Assembly (NCBI GenBank): GCA_031406155.1
Contig: JANOGW010000006.1
Span: 14,952-78,951 of the forward strand
DNA length: 64,000 nt
DNA from: JACMNW01 sp031406155
GTDB lineage: Bacteria; Pseudomonadota; Alphaproteobacteria; Rhodobacterales; Rhodobacteraceae
Direction of reading: 5' to 3'
Shown: positions 7,783 to 15,157 of the stretch, in pieces
How positions within the stretch are numbered: the first letter of the stretch is position 1
Layout of the letters: every line of letters starts with the position of its first letter
Made by a program: the position numbers and the translations under genes
Notes under the pieces: generated by a model
Told to the model about the DNA's origin: nothing
What the model saw: only the letters and a program-made list of their open reading frames with translations
Database searches by the model: none

Positions 7783-9267
7783 ATGCTGAATGACCTCGTC
7801 ACGCTTGATGGCGTGACAAAGACCTATTCCGGGATCACCGCGCTGGACGGCGTGGGATTTTCGATCGCGGCAGGGGAAGCCGTGTGCCTGGCCGGTGAAA
7901 ACGGCTCGGGCAAGTCGACACTGATCAAGATCCTTGCCGGGGTGGAACAGCCCGACCGGGGCGAAATTGCGTTCTCCGGTCAGCGCCAGGGCCTGCTGAA
8001 CCCGCGTCTGTCGGCGGCAGCGGGCATCAAGGTTATATTTCAGGATTTCAGCCTGTTCCCAAACCTGACGGTGGCTGAAAACATCGCCTTTTCCGCCGAA
8101 CTGGGCATCGGGGCGAAACTGGTGCGCCGGGCACGGATGCAGGATCTGGCGCGGCGGACGCTGGAACGGATCGGTGTCGATATACCGCTACATGCCGCGG
8201 TTGAGACGTTGCCGGTCGCGCACAAGCAACTGGTGGCGATCTGTCGGGCGCTGGCGACCGAGGCGAAGCTGATCATTATGGACGAACCCACAGCAGCACT
8301 GACCGAACGCGAGGTCCGGGTGCTGCTGGACATCATCCGGCGGCTGACGGCCGATGGTGTGGCGGTGCTGTTTGTCAGCCACAAGCTGGCCGAAGTGCTG
8401 GAGGTGTGCCAAAAGGTCATCGTGCTGCGCAACGGCCAGAAGGTGGCCGAGGGGCCTGCGCATGACTTTGACGCGGCTAGCCTGACGCGCCACATGACGG
8501 GCCATGACGTGGCACCCCGCCCGCCCGCGCCGCTGCCTGCGACTGCGCCAACGTTGCTGCGGGTCGAGGGGTTGCACAAGACCGGCGCGTTCGACGACGT
8601 CTCTTTCAATCTGCGCGCTGGCGAAGTGCTGGGCGTCTCCGGTCTGCTGGGGTCGGGGCGGACGGCGCTGGCCAAAGCGCTGTTCGGCCTTCTTGCGCCT
8701 GACCGTGGCCGCATCACGCTTGATGGCCGCAATGTGGTGCTGGGCAACCCGCTGGCCGCCGCCGAGGCAGGCATCGGCTATGTGCCCGAAGACCGGCTGA
8801 CAGAGGGGTTGTTCCTGACGCAAAGCATCTTGCAGAACATTGCGATCGGCCGGCTTGATGCACATGGCCGTTCGGGCATCCTTGACCTTGGCGGGCTGAT
8901 GGACGAAGCGCGCGACTGGCTGAAGCGCCTGTCGGTCAAGGCCGCAAACCCCGACGCCCCGGTGCGATCCTTGTCGGGGGGCAACCAGCAGAGGGTGGTT
9001 CTGGCGCGCTGGATGGCGCGCAGCCCCCGTGTTCTGGTGCTGAACGGGCCTTCCGTCGGCGTCGATGTCGGATCAAAGGCAGAGATTCATGGCATCATTG
9101 CCGATCTGGCGGCGCAGGGTCTTGGCATCATCGTGATTTCCGACGACCTGCCAGAGTTGCTTTCGACCTGTCAACGCATCCTTGTGATGAAGGCGGGCAA
9201 ACTGGTCGAGGATATCCCGGCAGGTCAGGTGACCGAAACCGATCTTGCGCACAGGCTTGCCTCATGA
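7783..9267 (+). CDS. Sugar ABC transporter ATPase with two fused nucleotide-binding domains (RbsA/LsrA type)
   Basis: 494 aa, two ATPase domains. Domain 1 has an intact Walker A (GENGSGKST) and Walker B (IIMDEPT), but its signature is degenerate (LPVAHKQ). Domain 2 has a degenerate Walker A (GLLGSGRTA) and a Walker B in which the usual DE is NG (VLVLNGPS), yet it carries a canonical signature LSGGNQQR. One complete ATP site can therefore form from domain-1 Walker motifs plus the domain-2 signature, and the other is dead. It powers the two permeases downstream. The stop overlaps the first permease start by 4 bp. Confidence 0.9.
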   Translation: MLNDLVTLDGVTKTYSGITALDGVGFSIAAGEAVCLAGENGSGKSTLIKILAGVEQPDRGEIAFSGQRQGLLNPRLSAAAGIKVIFQDFSLFPNLTVAENIAFSAELGIGAKLVRRARMQDLARRTLERIGVDIPLHAAVETLPVAHKQLVAICRALATEAKLIIMDEPTAALTEREVRVLLDIIRRLTADGVAVLFVSHKLAEVLEVCQKVIVLRNGQKVAEGPAHDFDAASLTRHMTGHDVAPRPPAPLPATAPTLLRVEGLHKTGAFDDVSFNLRAGEVLGVSGLLGSGRTALAKALFGLLAPDRGRITLDGRNVVLGNPLAAAEAGIGYVPEDRLTEGLFLTQSILQNIAIGRLDAHGRSGILDLGGLMDEARDWLKRLSVKAANPDAPVRSLSGGNQQRVVLARWMARSPRVLVLNGPSVGVDVGSKAEIHGIIADLAAQGLGIIVISDDLPELLSTCQRILVMKAGKLVEDIPAGQVTETDLAHRLAS

Positions 9268-10250
9268 CGATAGACTGGTCCCGGAACGAGGCGCTGGTGG
9301 CACTGGTGATCATCGCTTTTTGCGCGCTTGCGGCGGCATCTGACCCCGGCTTTTTGTCAATCGCAACGCTGACCGACCTTTTGCGCGGCGGCATCGTGCT
9401 TGGTATTTTTGCAGTGGGCGCGTTGATCGTTCTGATCTCGGGCGGGATAGATGTCAGCTTCACGGCGATTGCCGCGTTCACCATGTATGTGACGGCGATG
9501 GTGCTGAATGCTGCGATGCCGTGGCTGCCGTGGTGGGCGGCGCTGGTGATGGGCATGGGCATTGGCGCCTGTCTGGGGTCGATCAACGGTGTGCTGATCG
9601 CAGTGATGGGCCTGCCCACGCTGATCGTGACGCTGGGCACGCTGTCGATGTTTCGCGGCTTCATGCTGACCTTCATCGGGCAAAAGCAGATCACCACGCT
9701 ACCGCCGGGCATGCGCGAGTTCGGGCGAATGATGATCGTCCGGGGCGAAAATGCTGACGGGTCGTTTTATTCGCTGCACGCGGCCTTTCTGGTGACGGTG
9801 CTGGCCATCGTGCTGACTTGGGCCATCTTGCACCGCACCATGCTTGGCAGGCAGATCTTTGCCATCGGTGGGTCGGTCGAAAGTGCGCGGCGGATCGGCA
9901 TCAACGTGCGGGGTGTGCAGTTCTTCGTCTATGTCTATGTGGGAGTGCTTGCGGGCCTAGCCGGGATCATTCATTCCAGCATGGCCCGTGTGGCAAACCC
10001 GTTTGATCTTGTCGGGCTGGAATTGTCGGTGATCGCCGCTGTCGTTCTGGGCGGCGCGCGATTGGCGGGGGGGCATGGCACGCTGACCGGCACGGTGCTT
10101 GGGGTCACGCTGATTGTACTGGTGCGCAACAGTCTGATCGTGCTGGGCATTCCGGCAACCTGGCAATCGGTGGCCATCGGCGTGCTGATCCTGATCGGCA
10201 CTGGTCTGCCAGCATGGCAGGCCAAGCGCGCCGCCGCCCGGGCAGCGTAA
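9264..10250 (+). CDS. Sugar ABC transporter permease (RbsC family), first of two
   Basis: 328 aa, strongly hydrophobic with about ten predicted membrane segments. It carries RbsC-family landmarks: LISGGIDVSFTAIAAF, the cytoplasmic ATPase-contact region GSVESARRIGINV, and VLGGARLAGGHGTLTGTVLG near the C-terminus. It forms the inner-membrane channel with the next gene. It starts 4 bp inside the ATPase gene. Confidence 0.9.
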   Translation: MTIDWSRNEALVALVIIAFCALAAASDPGFLSIATLTDLLRGGIVLGIFAVGALIVLISGGIDVSFTAIAAFTMYVTAMVLNAAMPWLPWWAALVMGMGIGACLGSINGVLIAVMGLPTLIVTLGTLSMFRGFMLTFIGQKQITTLPPGMREFGRMMIVRGENADGSFYSLHAAFLVTVLAIVLTWAILHRTMLGRQIFAIGGSVESARRIGINVRGVQFFVYVYVGVLAGLAGIIHSSMARVANPFDLVGLELSVIAAVVLGGARLAGGHGTLTGTVLGVTLIVLVRNSLIVLGIPATWQSVAIGVLILIGTGLPAWQAKRAAARAA

Positions 10251-10257
10251 GGAGAGG

Positions 10258-11238
10258 ATGATGAACCCCACTCCGCTATCGCGCGTGCTTGCTTCGACCG
10301 AAGGCCGTCTCGCGGTGATCGCCGCCATTGTGTTTCTGGTAATGTCGGCACTGGCACCAGACAGGTTTCTGAGCCTTCAGAACATGACGTCGATGGCGTT
10401 TCAGTTCCCGGAGTTTGCCATTCTGGCGCTGGCGATGACGGTCACGATGCTGACCGGCGGGATCGACCTTTCGGTTGTCGGTATCGCCAACCTGTCGGCA
10501 ATCATGGCGGCGACGATCCTGACACGGGTGACCGGGTCGGGTGATGGCACGGCGATTGTGTTGGTGGCTTACGGTGCCGCAATCGGCGTGGGCGTGATGG
10601 CCGGACTGTTCAACGGCGTGCTGGTGGCCACACTTGGCTTGCCGCCGATCCTTGCGACGCTTGGGTCCGGCCTGATCTTCACCGGTATTGCCATTGCCCT
10701 GACCGGCGGGTCCGCGATGATGGGTTTCCCCGCCGCCAGTGCATGGATCGGCAATGCGACGGTGTTTGGCGTTCCTGCCCCACTGATCCTGTTCGGCGTT
10801 CTGGCCGTGCTGATCTCGCTTTTGCTGAGCCGAACCGCCTTTGGTGTCAAGCTGCGGATGTTTGGTGCCAACCCGTTGGCCGCCCGGTTTGCCGCCATCA
10901 ACATCGATGCGATGCTGATCAAGGTCTATGTGCTGTCGGGTGTGCTGGCCTCGGTTGCGGGGATGGTGGTGATGAGCCGTGCCAACTCGGCCAAGGCGGA
11001 TTACGGATCCAGTTATCTGCTGCTCGCCGTGCTGATTGCGGTTTTGGGCGGTGTGAACCCCTATGGCGGCTATGGCCGGGTGATCGGCGTCGTGCTGGCG
11101 GTTCTGACGATGCAGTTCCTGTCGTCGGGGCTGAACATGGTCGGCGTGTCGAACTTCGCGCGCGAACTGATCTGGGGAGGCCTGTTGATCTTTGTGATGA
11201 TCGTGAACACATGGCGCGTCAGGCGCCGCCGCAGCTGA
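10258..11238 (+). CDS. Sugar ABC transporter permease (RbsC family), second of two
   Basis: 326 aa membrane protein of the same family as its upstream neighbour (MLTGGIDLSVVGIANLSA, FGANPLAARFAAINID and AVLGGVNPYGGYGRVIG). Two different permeases with one double ATPase is the LsrC/LsrD-type arrangement. A GGAGAG ribosome site precedes two consecutive ATG codons at 10258 and 10261. Confidence 0.9.
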   Translation: MMNPTPLSRVLASTEGRLAVIAAIVFLVMSALAPDRFLSLQNMTSMAFQFPEFAILALAMTVTMLTGGIDLSVVGIANLSAIMAATILTRVTGSGDGTAIVLVAYGAAIGVGVMAGLFNGVLVATLGLPPILATLGSGLIFTGIAIALTGGSAMMGFPAASAWIGNATVFGVPAPLILFGVLAVLISLLLSRTAFGVKLRMFGANPLAARFAAINIDAMLIKVYVLSGVLASVAGMVVMSRANSAKADYGSSYLLLAVLIAVLGGVNPYGGYGRVIGVVLAVLTMQFLSSGLNMVGVSNFARELIWGGLLIFVMIVNTWRVRRRRS

Positions 11239-11251
11239 TTGGGAGAGACCG

Positions 11252-12253
11252 ATGAAGAAGATTCTTAACAACCCCGTCGATTACGTTGATGAAATGCTGG
11301 CGGGACTAACCGCCGCCCACCCCGAGTTTTATCGGCTGCACGGGGATACTGGCCGTGTGGTGGTTCGGGCCGGCGCAGGCAAGCCGAGCAAGGTTGGTAT
11401 AGTTACCGGGGGCGGTTCGGGGCATCTGCCGGTCTTCACGGGCTATGTCGGGCCGGGTCTACTGGACGCCTGCGCCATTGGTGATGTTTTCGCCTCGCCC
11501 TCCGCCGACCAGATGGCCGATGCAATCCGCGCGGCACATCAGGGTGCCGGTGTGCTGCGACTTTACGGCAACTACGGCGGCGATATCATGAATTTTGACA
11601 TGGCCGGCGATCTGGTCGAATTCGAGGATATCCGCTGCACCACCGTGATCCTTGCCGATGACGTGGCCTCGGCGCCGCCTACAGAGGCCGCCAAACGACG
11701 CGGAGTGGCGGGAATGGTCTACGCCTTCAAGATTGCGGGGGCTGCCGCCGAAGCCGGGCACGATCTGGACGCGGTCACGCGCGTGGCACAAAAGGCCGCC
11801 GACGCCTGCCGTTCGGTCGGCGCGGCCCTGTCGCCCTGCATTGTGCCGCAGGCGGGCAAGCCTACATTCACAATCGGCGAGGACGAGATGGAAATGGGCA
11901 TGGGCATTCATGGCGAGCCCGGGGTGTGGCGCGACAAACTGCGCCCCGCCGATGCGATTGCCGGCGAAATGATGGACCGCCTGCTGGCCGACATGCCGCT
12001 GGCCGCCGGCGACCGGGTGTCTGTTATGGTCAACAGCCTTGGTGCCACGCCGCCCGAGGAACTTTACATCCTTTACCGCGTCGTCAAGGCGCGGCTTGAT
12101 GCGGCGGGGGCCAGCATCGTCATGCCGCTGGTCGGCCGTTACGCCACCAGCATGGAGATGACCGGCGTTTCCTTCACGCTGTGCAAGCTGGATGCCGAGT
12201 TGGAGGAATTTCTGACTGCGCCCTGCGACTGCGCGTTCTGGAGCGTGAAATGA
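11252..12253 (+). CDS. dhaK: Dihydroxyacetone kinase subunit DhaK (or related triose/tetrulose kinase)
   Basis: 333 aa. It contains the DhaK substrate domain with GGGSGHLPVFTGYVGPGLLD, NYGGDIMNFDMA and GMGIHGEPG, where His220 is the residue that covalently binds the carbonyl substrate in this family. DhaK and DhaL work together to phosphorylate dihydroxyacetone; homologues also act on erythrulose. It follows the permease by 13 bp and overlaps dhaL by 4 bp. No DhaM phosphotransfer subunit is visible, so the phosphate donor is uncertain. Confidence 0.9.
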   Translation: MKKILNNPVDYVDEMLAGLTAAHPEFYRLHGDTGRVVVRAGAGKPSKVGIVTGGGSGHLPVFTGYVGPGLLDACAIGDVFASPSADQMADAIRAAHQGAGVLRLYGNYGGDIMNFDMAGDLVEFEDIRCTTVILADDVASAPPTEAAKRRGVAGMVYAFKIAGAAAEAGHDLDAVTRVAQKAADACRSVGAALSPCIVPQAGKPTFTIGEDEMEMGMGIHGEPGVWRDKLRPADAIAGEMMDRLLADMPLAAGDRVSVMVNSLGATPPEELYILYRVVKARLDAAGASIVMPLVGRYATSMEMTGVSFTLCKLDAELEEFLTAPCDCAFWSVK

Positions 12254-12861
12254 CCCTGACGGTCATCGATCTTCGCGCTGCCATTGCCCGGCTGACCGCA
12301 GCGATGGAGCGGGAGTTCGACGCGCTGAACAGTGCCGACGGGGCGTTGGGCGACGGTGATCTGGGCGTTACACTGACGCGGGGCATGCGGGCGATTTCCG
12401 ATCTGTCACCGGGCCTGCCCGATGATCTGGGCCAAGCGCTGCTTGCCTGCGCACAGGCGTTTACCAAATCCTCGGGCTCGTCCTATGGCACGCTGATGGC
12501 CACCGGCCTGATGTCGATGGCAAAGGCGTTGCGGGGCCGCGAGGGCGTGAATGCGTCAGAGGTTTCCGCCCTGATCGCCGGAGCCCGCGATGCGATGCAG
12601 GCGCGCGGCAAGGCGGAGCTTGGCGGCAAAACGGTGCTCGACAGCGTTGATGCAATGGCGAAAGCCACCGCAGGCCTTGACACCCCCGGCACTGTCGCGG
12701 CCGCCGCGGCCACCAGTGCCGCCGAGGCGCAAACCGCGATGAAAGGCAAGATTGCCACCATTGGCCGCGCAAGGATCTTTGGCGAAAAGACCATCGGCAT
12801 GGATGATCCCGGCATGCTGGCGATGACGGCTATCGCAGCCGCCATCGCGGATCGCGGGTAG
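12250..12861 (+). CDS. dhaL: Dihydroxyacetone kinase subunit DhaL
   Basis: 203 aa. The nucleotide-binding aspartate motif is present as GDGDLGVTLTRG near residue 36, followed by KSSGSSYGTLMATGL and GKTVLDSVDAM. DhaL carries the nucleotide that phosphorylates the substrate on DhaK. The start is the ATGA overlap with dhaK. In phosphotransferase-dependent systems DhaL keeps a bound ADP that is rephosphorylated by DhaM; in ATP-dependent systems it exchanges ATP. This sequence alone does not settle which. Last gene of the operon. Confidence 0.88.
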   Translation: MTLTVIDLRAAIARLTAAMEREFDALNSADGALGDGDLGVTLTRGMRAISDLSPGLPDDLGQALLACAQAFTKSSGSSYGTLMATGLMSMAKALRGREGVNASEVSALIAGARDAMQARGKAELGGKTVLDSVDAMAKATAGLDTPGTVAAAAATSAAEAQTAMKGKIATIGRARIFGEKTIGMDDPGMLAMTAIAAAIADRG

Positions 12862-12868
12862 CAGCCGG

Positions 12869-13930
12869 TTACCAGACCGGGGGCGGGTTGCCGTCGTGCA
12901 TCGCCCGGTCGGCCGGGCTGAACCGGGGGGCTGCGAATTGGCCCTGATGCCAGTAGGGGTAAATCAGTGGCGGGCGGCTGACGTCGTTAAGGCGCGTCAG
13001 ATCCTCTGGGGTCAGCGTCAGATCGACGGCGGCGATATTGTCGGCGAACTGCGCCGCCGTCCGGCCACCCACCACCAGTGATGACACCGCAGGCCGGGTC
13101 AGCAACCAGGCAAGCGCCACCTGTGCGGCCGAGACGCCGTGCAGGGCCCCGACATCGATCAATACCTCTATGATGTCCCACAACCGGTTCTCGTCGCGGA
13201 TCGGCGGTTCGGTCCAGCCGGCAAACTGACGGCTGCCTTCTGGCGTGGGTTTGCCGCGCCGGTGCTTGCCGGTCAGCAGCCCTGCCGCCAGCGGCGACCA
13301 CACCAGCACGCCCAGCCCCTGATCGACGCTGATCGGCAACAGTTCATATTCGGCCTCGCGTGCTTCGAGCGTGTAGTGGATCTGTTGGGTGACGAACCGC
13401 ACCCGCCGATCGCGGTCTGACGCCATCAGCGATTTCATCACATGCCAGCCGGAATAGTTGGAACAACCGACATAGCGCACCTTGCCTTGTGTCACCAAAG
13501 TGTCGAGCGCCGCCATCGTCTCGTCAACCGGGGTCGTGCCGTCCCATTCATGCATGTAGTAGATGTCGATATGGTCGGTGCGCAGGCGTTTCAGGCTGCG
13601 TTCGCATTCGCGGATCAGATGCCATCGGCTGGTGCCTTCGTCGTTGGGGCCGGTCCCGGTCCGCATCCGCGCCTTCGAGGTGACCAGCACGCGGTCGCGC
13701 CGCCCTTGCAGCACCTCGCCCAATATCTCTTCGGCCAGCCCGCTGGAATACATGTTGGCGCAGTCAAACACGTTCACCCCGTGGTCGATGCACAGATCGA
13801 CCAGCGCCCGCGCCTCGGGCACGCCCTGATTGCCAACGCGACCGAAAGGACCGACCCCGCCAAACGTGAACGTACCCATGGCGATGGCCGAAACCTTCAA
13901 TCCGGAGTGCCCAAGTGTCCTGTATTCCAT
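12869..13930 (-). CDS. Aldo/keto reductase
   Basis: 353 aa (beta/alpha)8 oxidoreductase using NADPH. The catalytic tetrad is visible: Asp56 and Tyr61 in FDCANMYSSG, Lys86 in VTSKAR and His127 in YYMHEWD. The C-terminal cofactor site SSLVVGGRTAAQFADN is present. It resembles the YajO/IolS/Tas group. I chose the ATG at 13930 (MEYRTLGHSG) because homology starts there. It converges on dhaL with a 7-bp gap. A role in reducing an aldehyde from the neighbouring pathway is possible but unproven. Confidence 0.85.
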   Translation of the reverse strand: MEYRTLGHSGLKVSAIAMGTFTFGGVGPFGRVGNQGVPEARALVDLCIDHGVNVFDCANMYSSGLAEEILGEVLQGRRDRVLVTSKARMRTGTGPNDEGTSRWHLIRECERSLKRLRTDHIDIYYMHEWDGTTPVDETMAALDTLVTQGKVRYVGCSNYSGWHVMKSLMASDRDRRVRFVTQQIHYTLEAREAEYELLPISVDQGLGVLVWSPLAAGLLTGKHRRGKPTPEGSRQFAGWTEPPIRDENRLWDIIEVLIDVGALHGVSAAQVALAWLLTRPAVSSLVVGGRTAAQFADNIAAVDLTLTPEDLTRLNDVSRPPLIYPYWHQGQFAAPRFSPADRAMHDGNPPPVW

Positions 13931-14052
13931 TGCAATGCTCTCCGATGGCGAATTTAGCACCCATGTTGGGACGTTCTTGGCACGAGGTATAGCCCCATTT
14001 CGCGGCAGACCCGGTTGGCCTTTTCATGCCGGAAGTGACGCACGACACAATA

Positions 14053-14967
14053 TTATATCGGTCTGACCTGTGCGGGCAGGGTTTGCGCAGACTGACGGAC
14101 CACGTCAGCAATTTGCAGCAGCTGTTTGGCCAATGGGCTTGTCTTGCGCCAGATCATGCCGATGGTGCGCGAGGGTTCCGGGCTTGCGAAACGGCTGATC
14201 GATACCGAAGCAGAGCGGGTTTCTACCGCCACCGCCATTTCCGGGATCAGCGTCACACCAATGCCCGCGCTGACAAGCTGTACCAGCGTCGAAAGCGAGC
14301 TGGCATCCAGAATTTCGCGTGGCCGCGCCGCAGACAAGTTGCAGAACGACAGCGCCTGATCACGAAAGCAATGCCCTTCTTCCAGCAAAAGCAACCGCAT
14401 TTCGCGCAGCTTTTCGCGGTTGGGGACGGGTTTGCCTGCATCTTCTGCGGGGCGCACCAGCACGAAATCTTCGGAAAAAAGGGCCACCTCTGTCAGGGAT
14501 GGTTCTGAAACCGGCAGCGCCACGATGGCCGTATCAAGCCGCCCCTCGGCCAGTTCGTGCAACAGTTTGGGTGTCATCGTTTCGCGGACGTGGACTTCCA
14601 GATCGGCGTTCATGCGTGTCAGGCCACTGATGATGGCCGGCAGGAAATAGGGGGCAATGGTCGGGATCACGCCGATGCGCAGCCGGTCCAGAAGCCGGTC
14701 ATGCGACGCGCGCGCAAGATCCTCCAACTCGTCTACCGACCGCAGGACTGCGCGGATATGCAAGGCAAATTTCTCCCCAAAATCGGTAAGCCGGACCTGC
14801 CGCGTGCCCCGTTCGAACAGCGCCGTACCGATCGACTGTTCCAATTGCCCGATCTGCATCGACAGGGCGGGCTGTGAGATCGCACTGCTATCCGCTGCAC
14901 GCCCGAAATGGCCATGGCTTGCCAGCGCCTCGAAGTATCGCAACTGTTTCAGGGTCAGGTTCTTCAT
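14053..14967 (-). CDS. oxyR: Hydrogen-peroxide-sensing LysR-type regulator OxyR
   Basis: 304 aa. The LysR helix-turn-helix occupies residues 1-60 (LKQLRYFEALASHGHFGRAA). The regulatory domain holds the redox-active pair Cys200 and Cys209 in HCFRDQALSFC, equivalent to the disulfide switch C199/C208 of E. coli OxyR. It is divergent from katG, the classic OxyR arrangement, and almost certainly controls it. Confidence 0.92.
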   Translation of the reverse strand: MKNLTLKQLRYFEALASHGHFGRAADSSAISQPALSMQIGQLEQSIGTALFERGTRQVRLTDFGEKFALHIRAVLRSVDELEDLARASHDRLLDRLRIGVIPTIAPYFLPAIISGLTRMNADLEVHVRETMTPKLLHELAEGRLDTAIVALPVSEPSLTEVALFSEDFVLVRPAEDAGKPVPNREKLREMRLLLLEEGHCFRDQALSFCNLSAARPREILDASSLSTLVQLVSAGIGVTLIPEMAVAVETRSASVSISRFASPEPSRTIGMIWRKTSPLAKQLLQIADVVRQSAQTLPAQVRPI

Positions 14968-14978
14968 AATGCCAACTT

Positions 14979-15046
14979 ATCACGGTGATCAGAAAATCAG
15001 ACTTAAACTAATGGTCCGTTTCTGGTAAAACAACAATAGCTGTTAT
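14979..15046. promoter_or_regulatory. oxyR-katG intergenic control region: palindrome and OxyR-like quarter site
   Basis: The 190-bp divergent region has an 11-bp palindrome ATCAC-G-GTGAT at 14979-14989, 12 bp before oxyR. At 15036-15046, ATAGCTGTTAT matches one quarter of the E. coli OxyR pattern ATAGNTNNNAN. The match is partial; no full four-element OxyR site was seen. Confidence 0.35.
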
Positions 15047-15157
15047 GGGCATCGACGTCTTGATCCATGCCAGACCTTGTTTCAACCCCGGGGTTCGGCG
15101 TTCCAAAAGTTGGCCATTGCCCGGCTTCACCCTATCCAGTCATGATCGGAGAGACCT

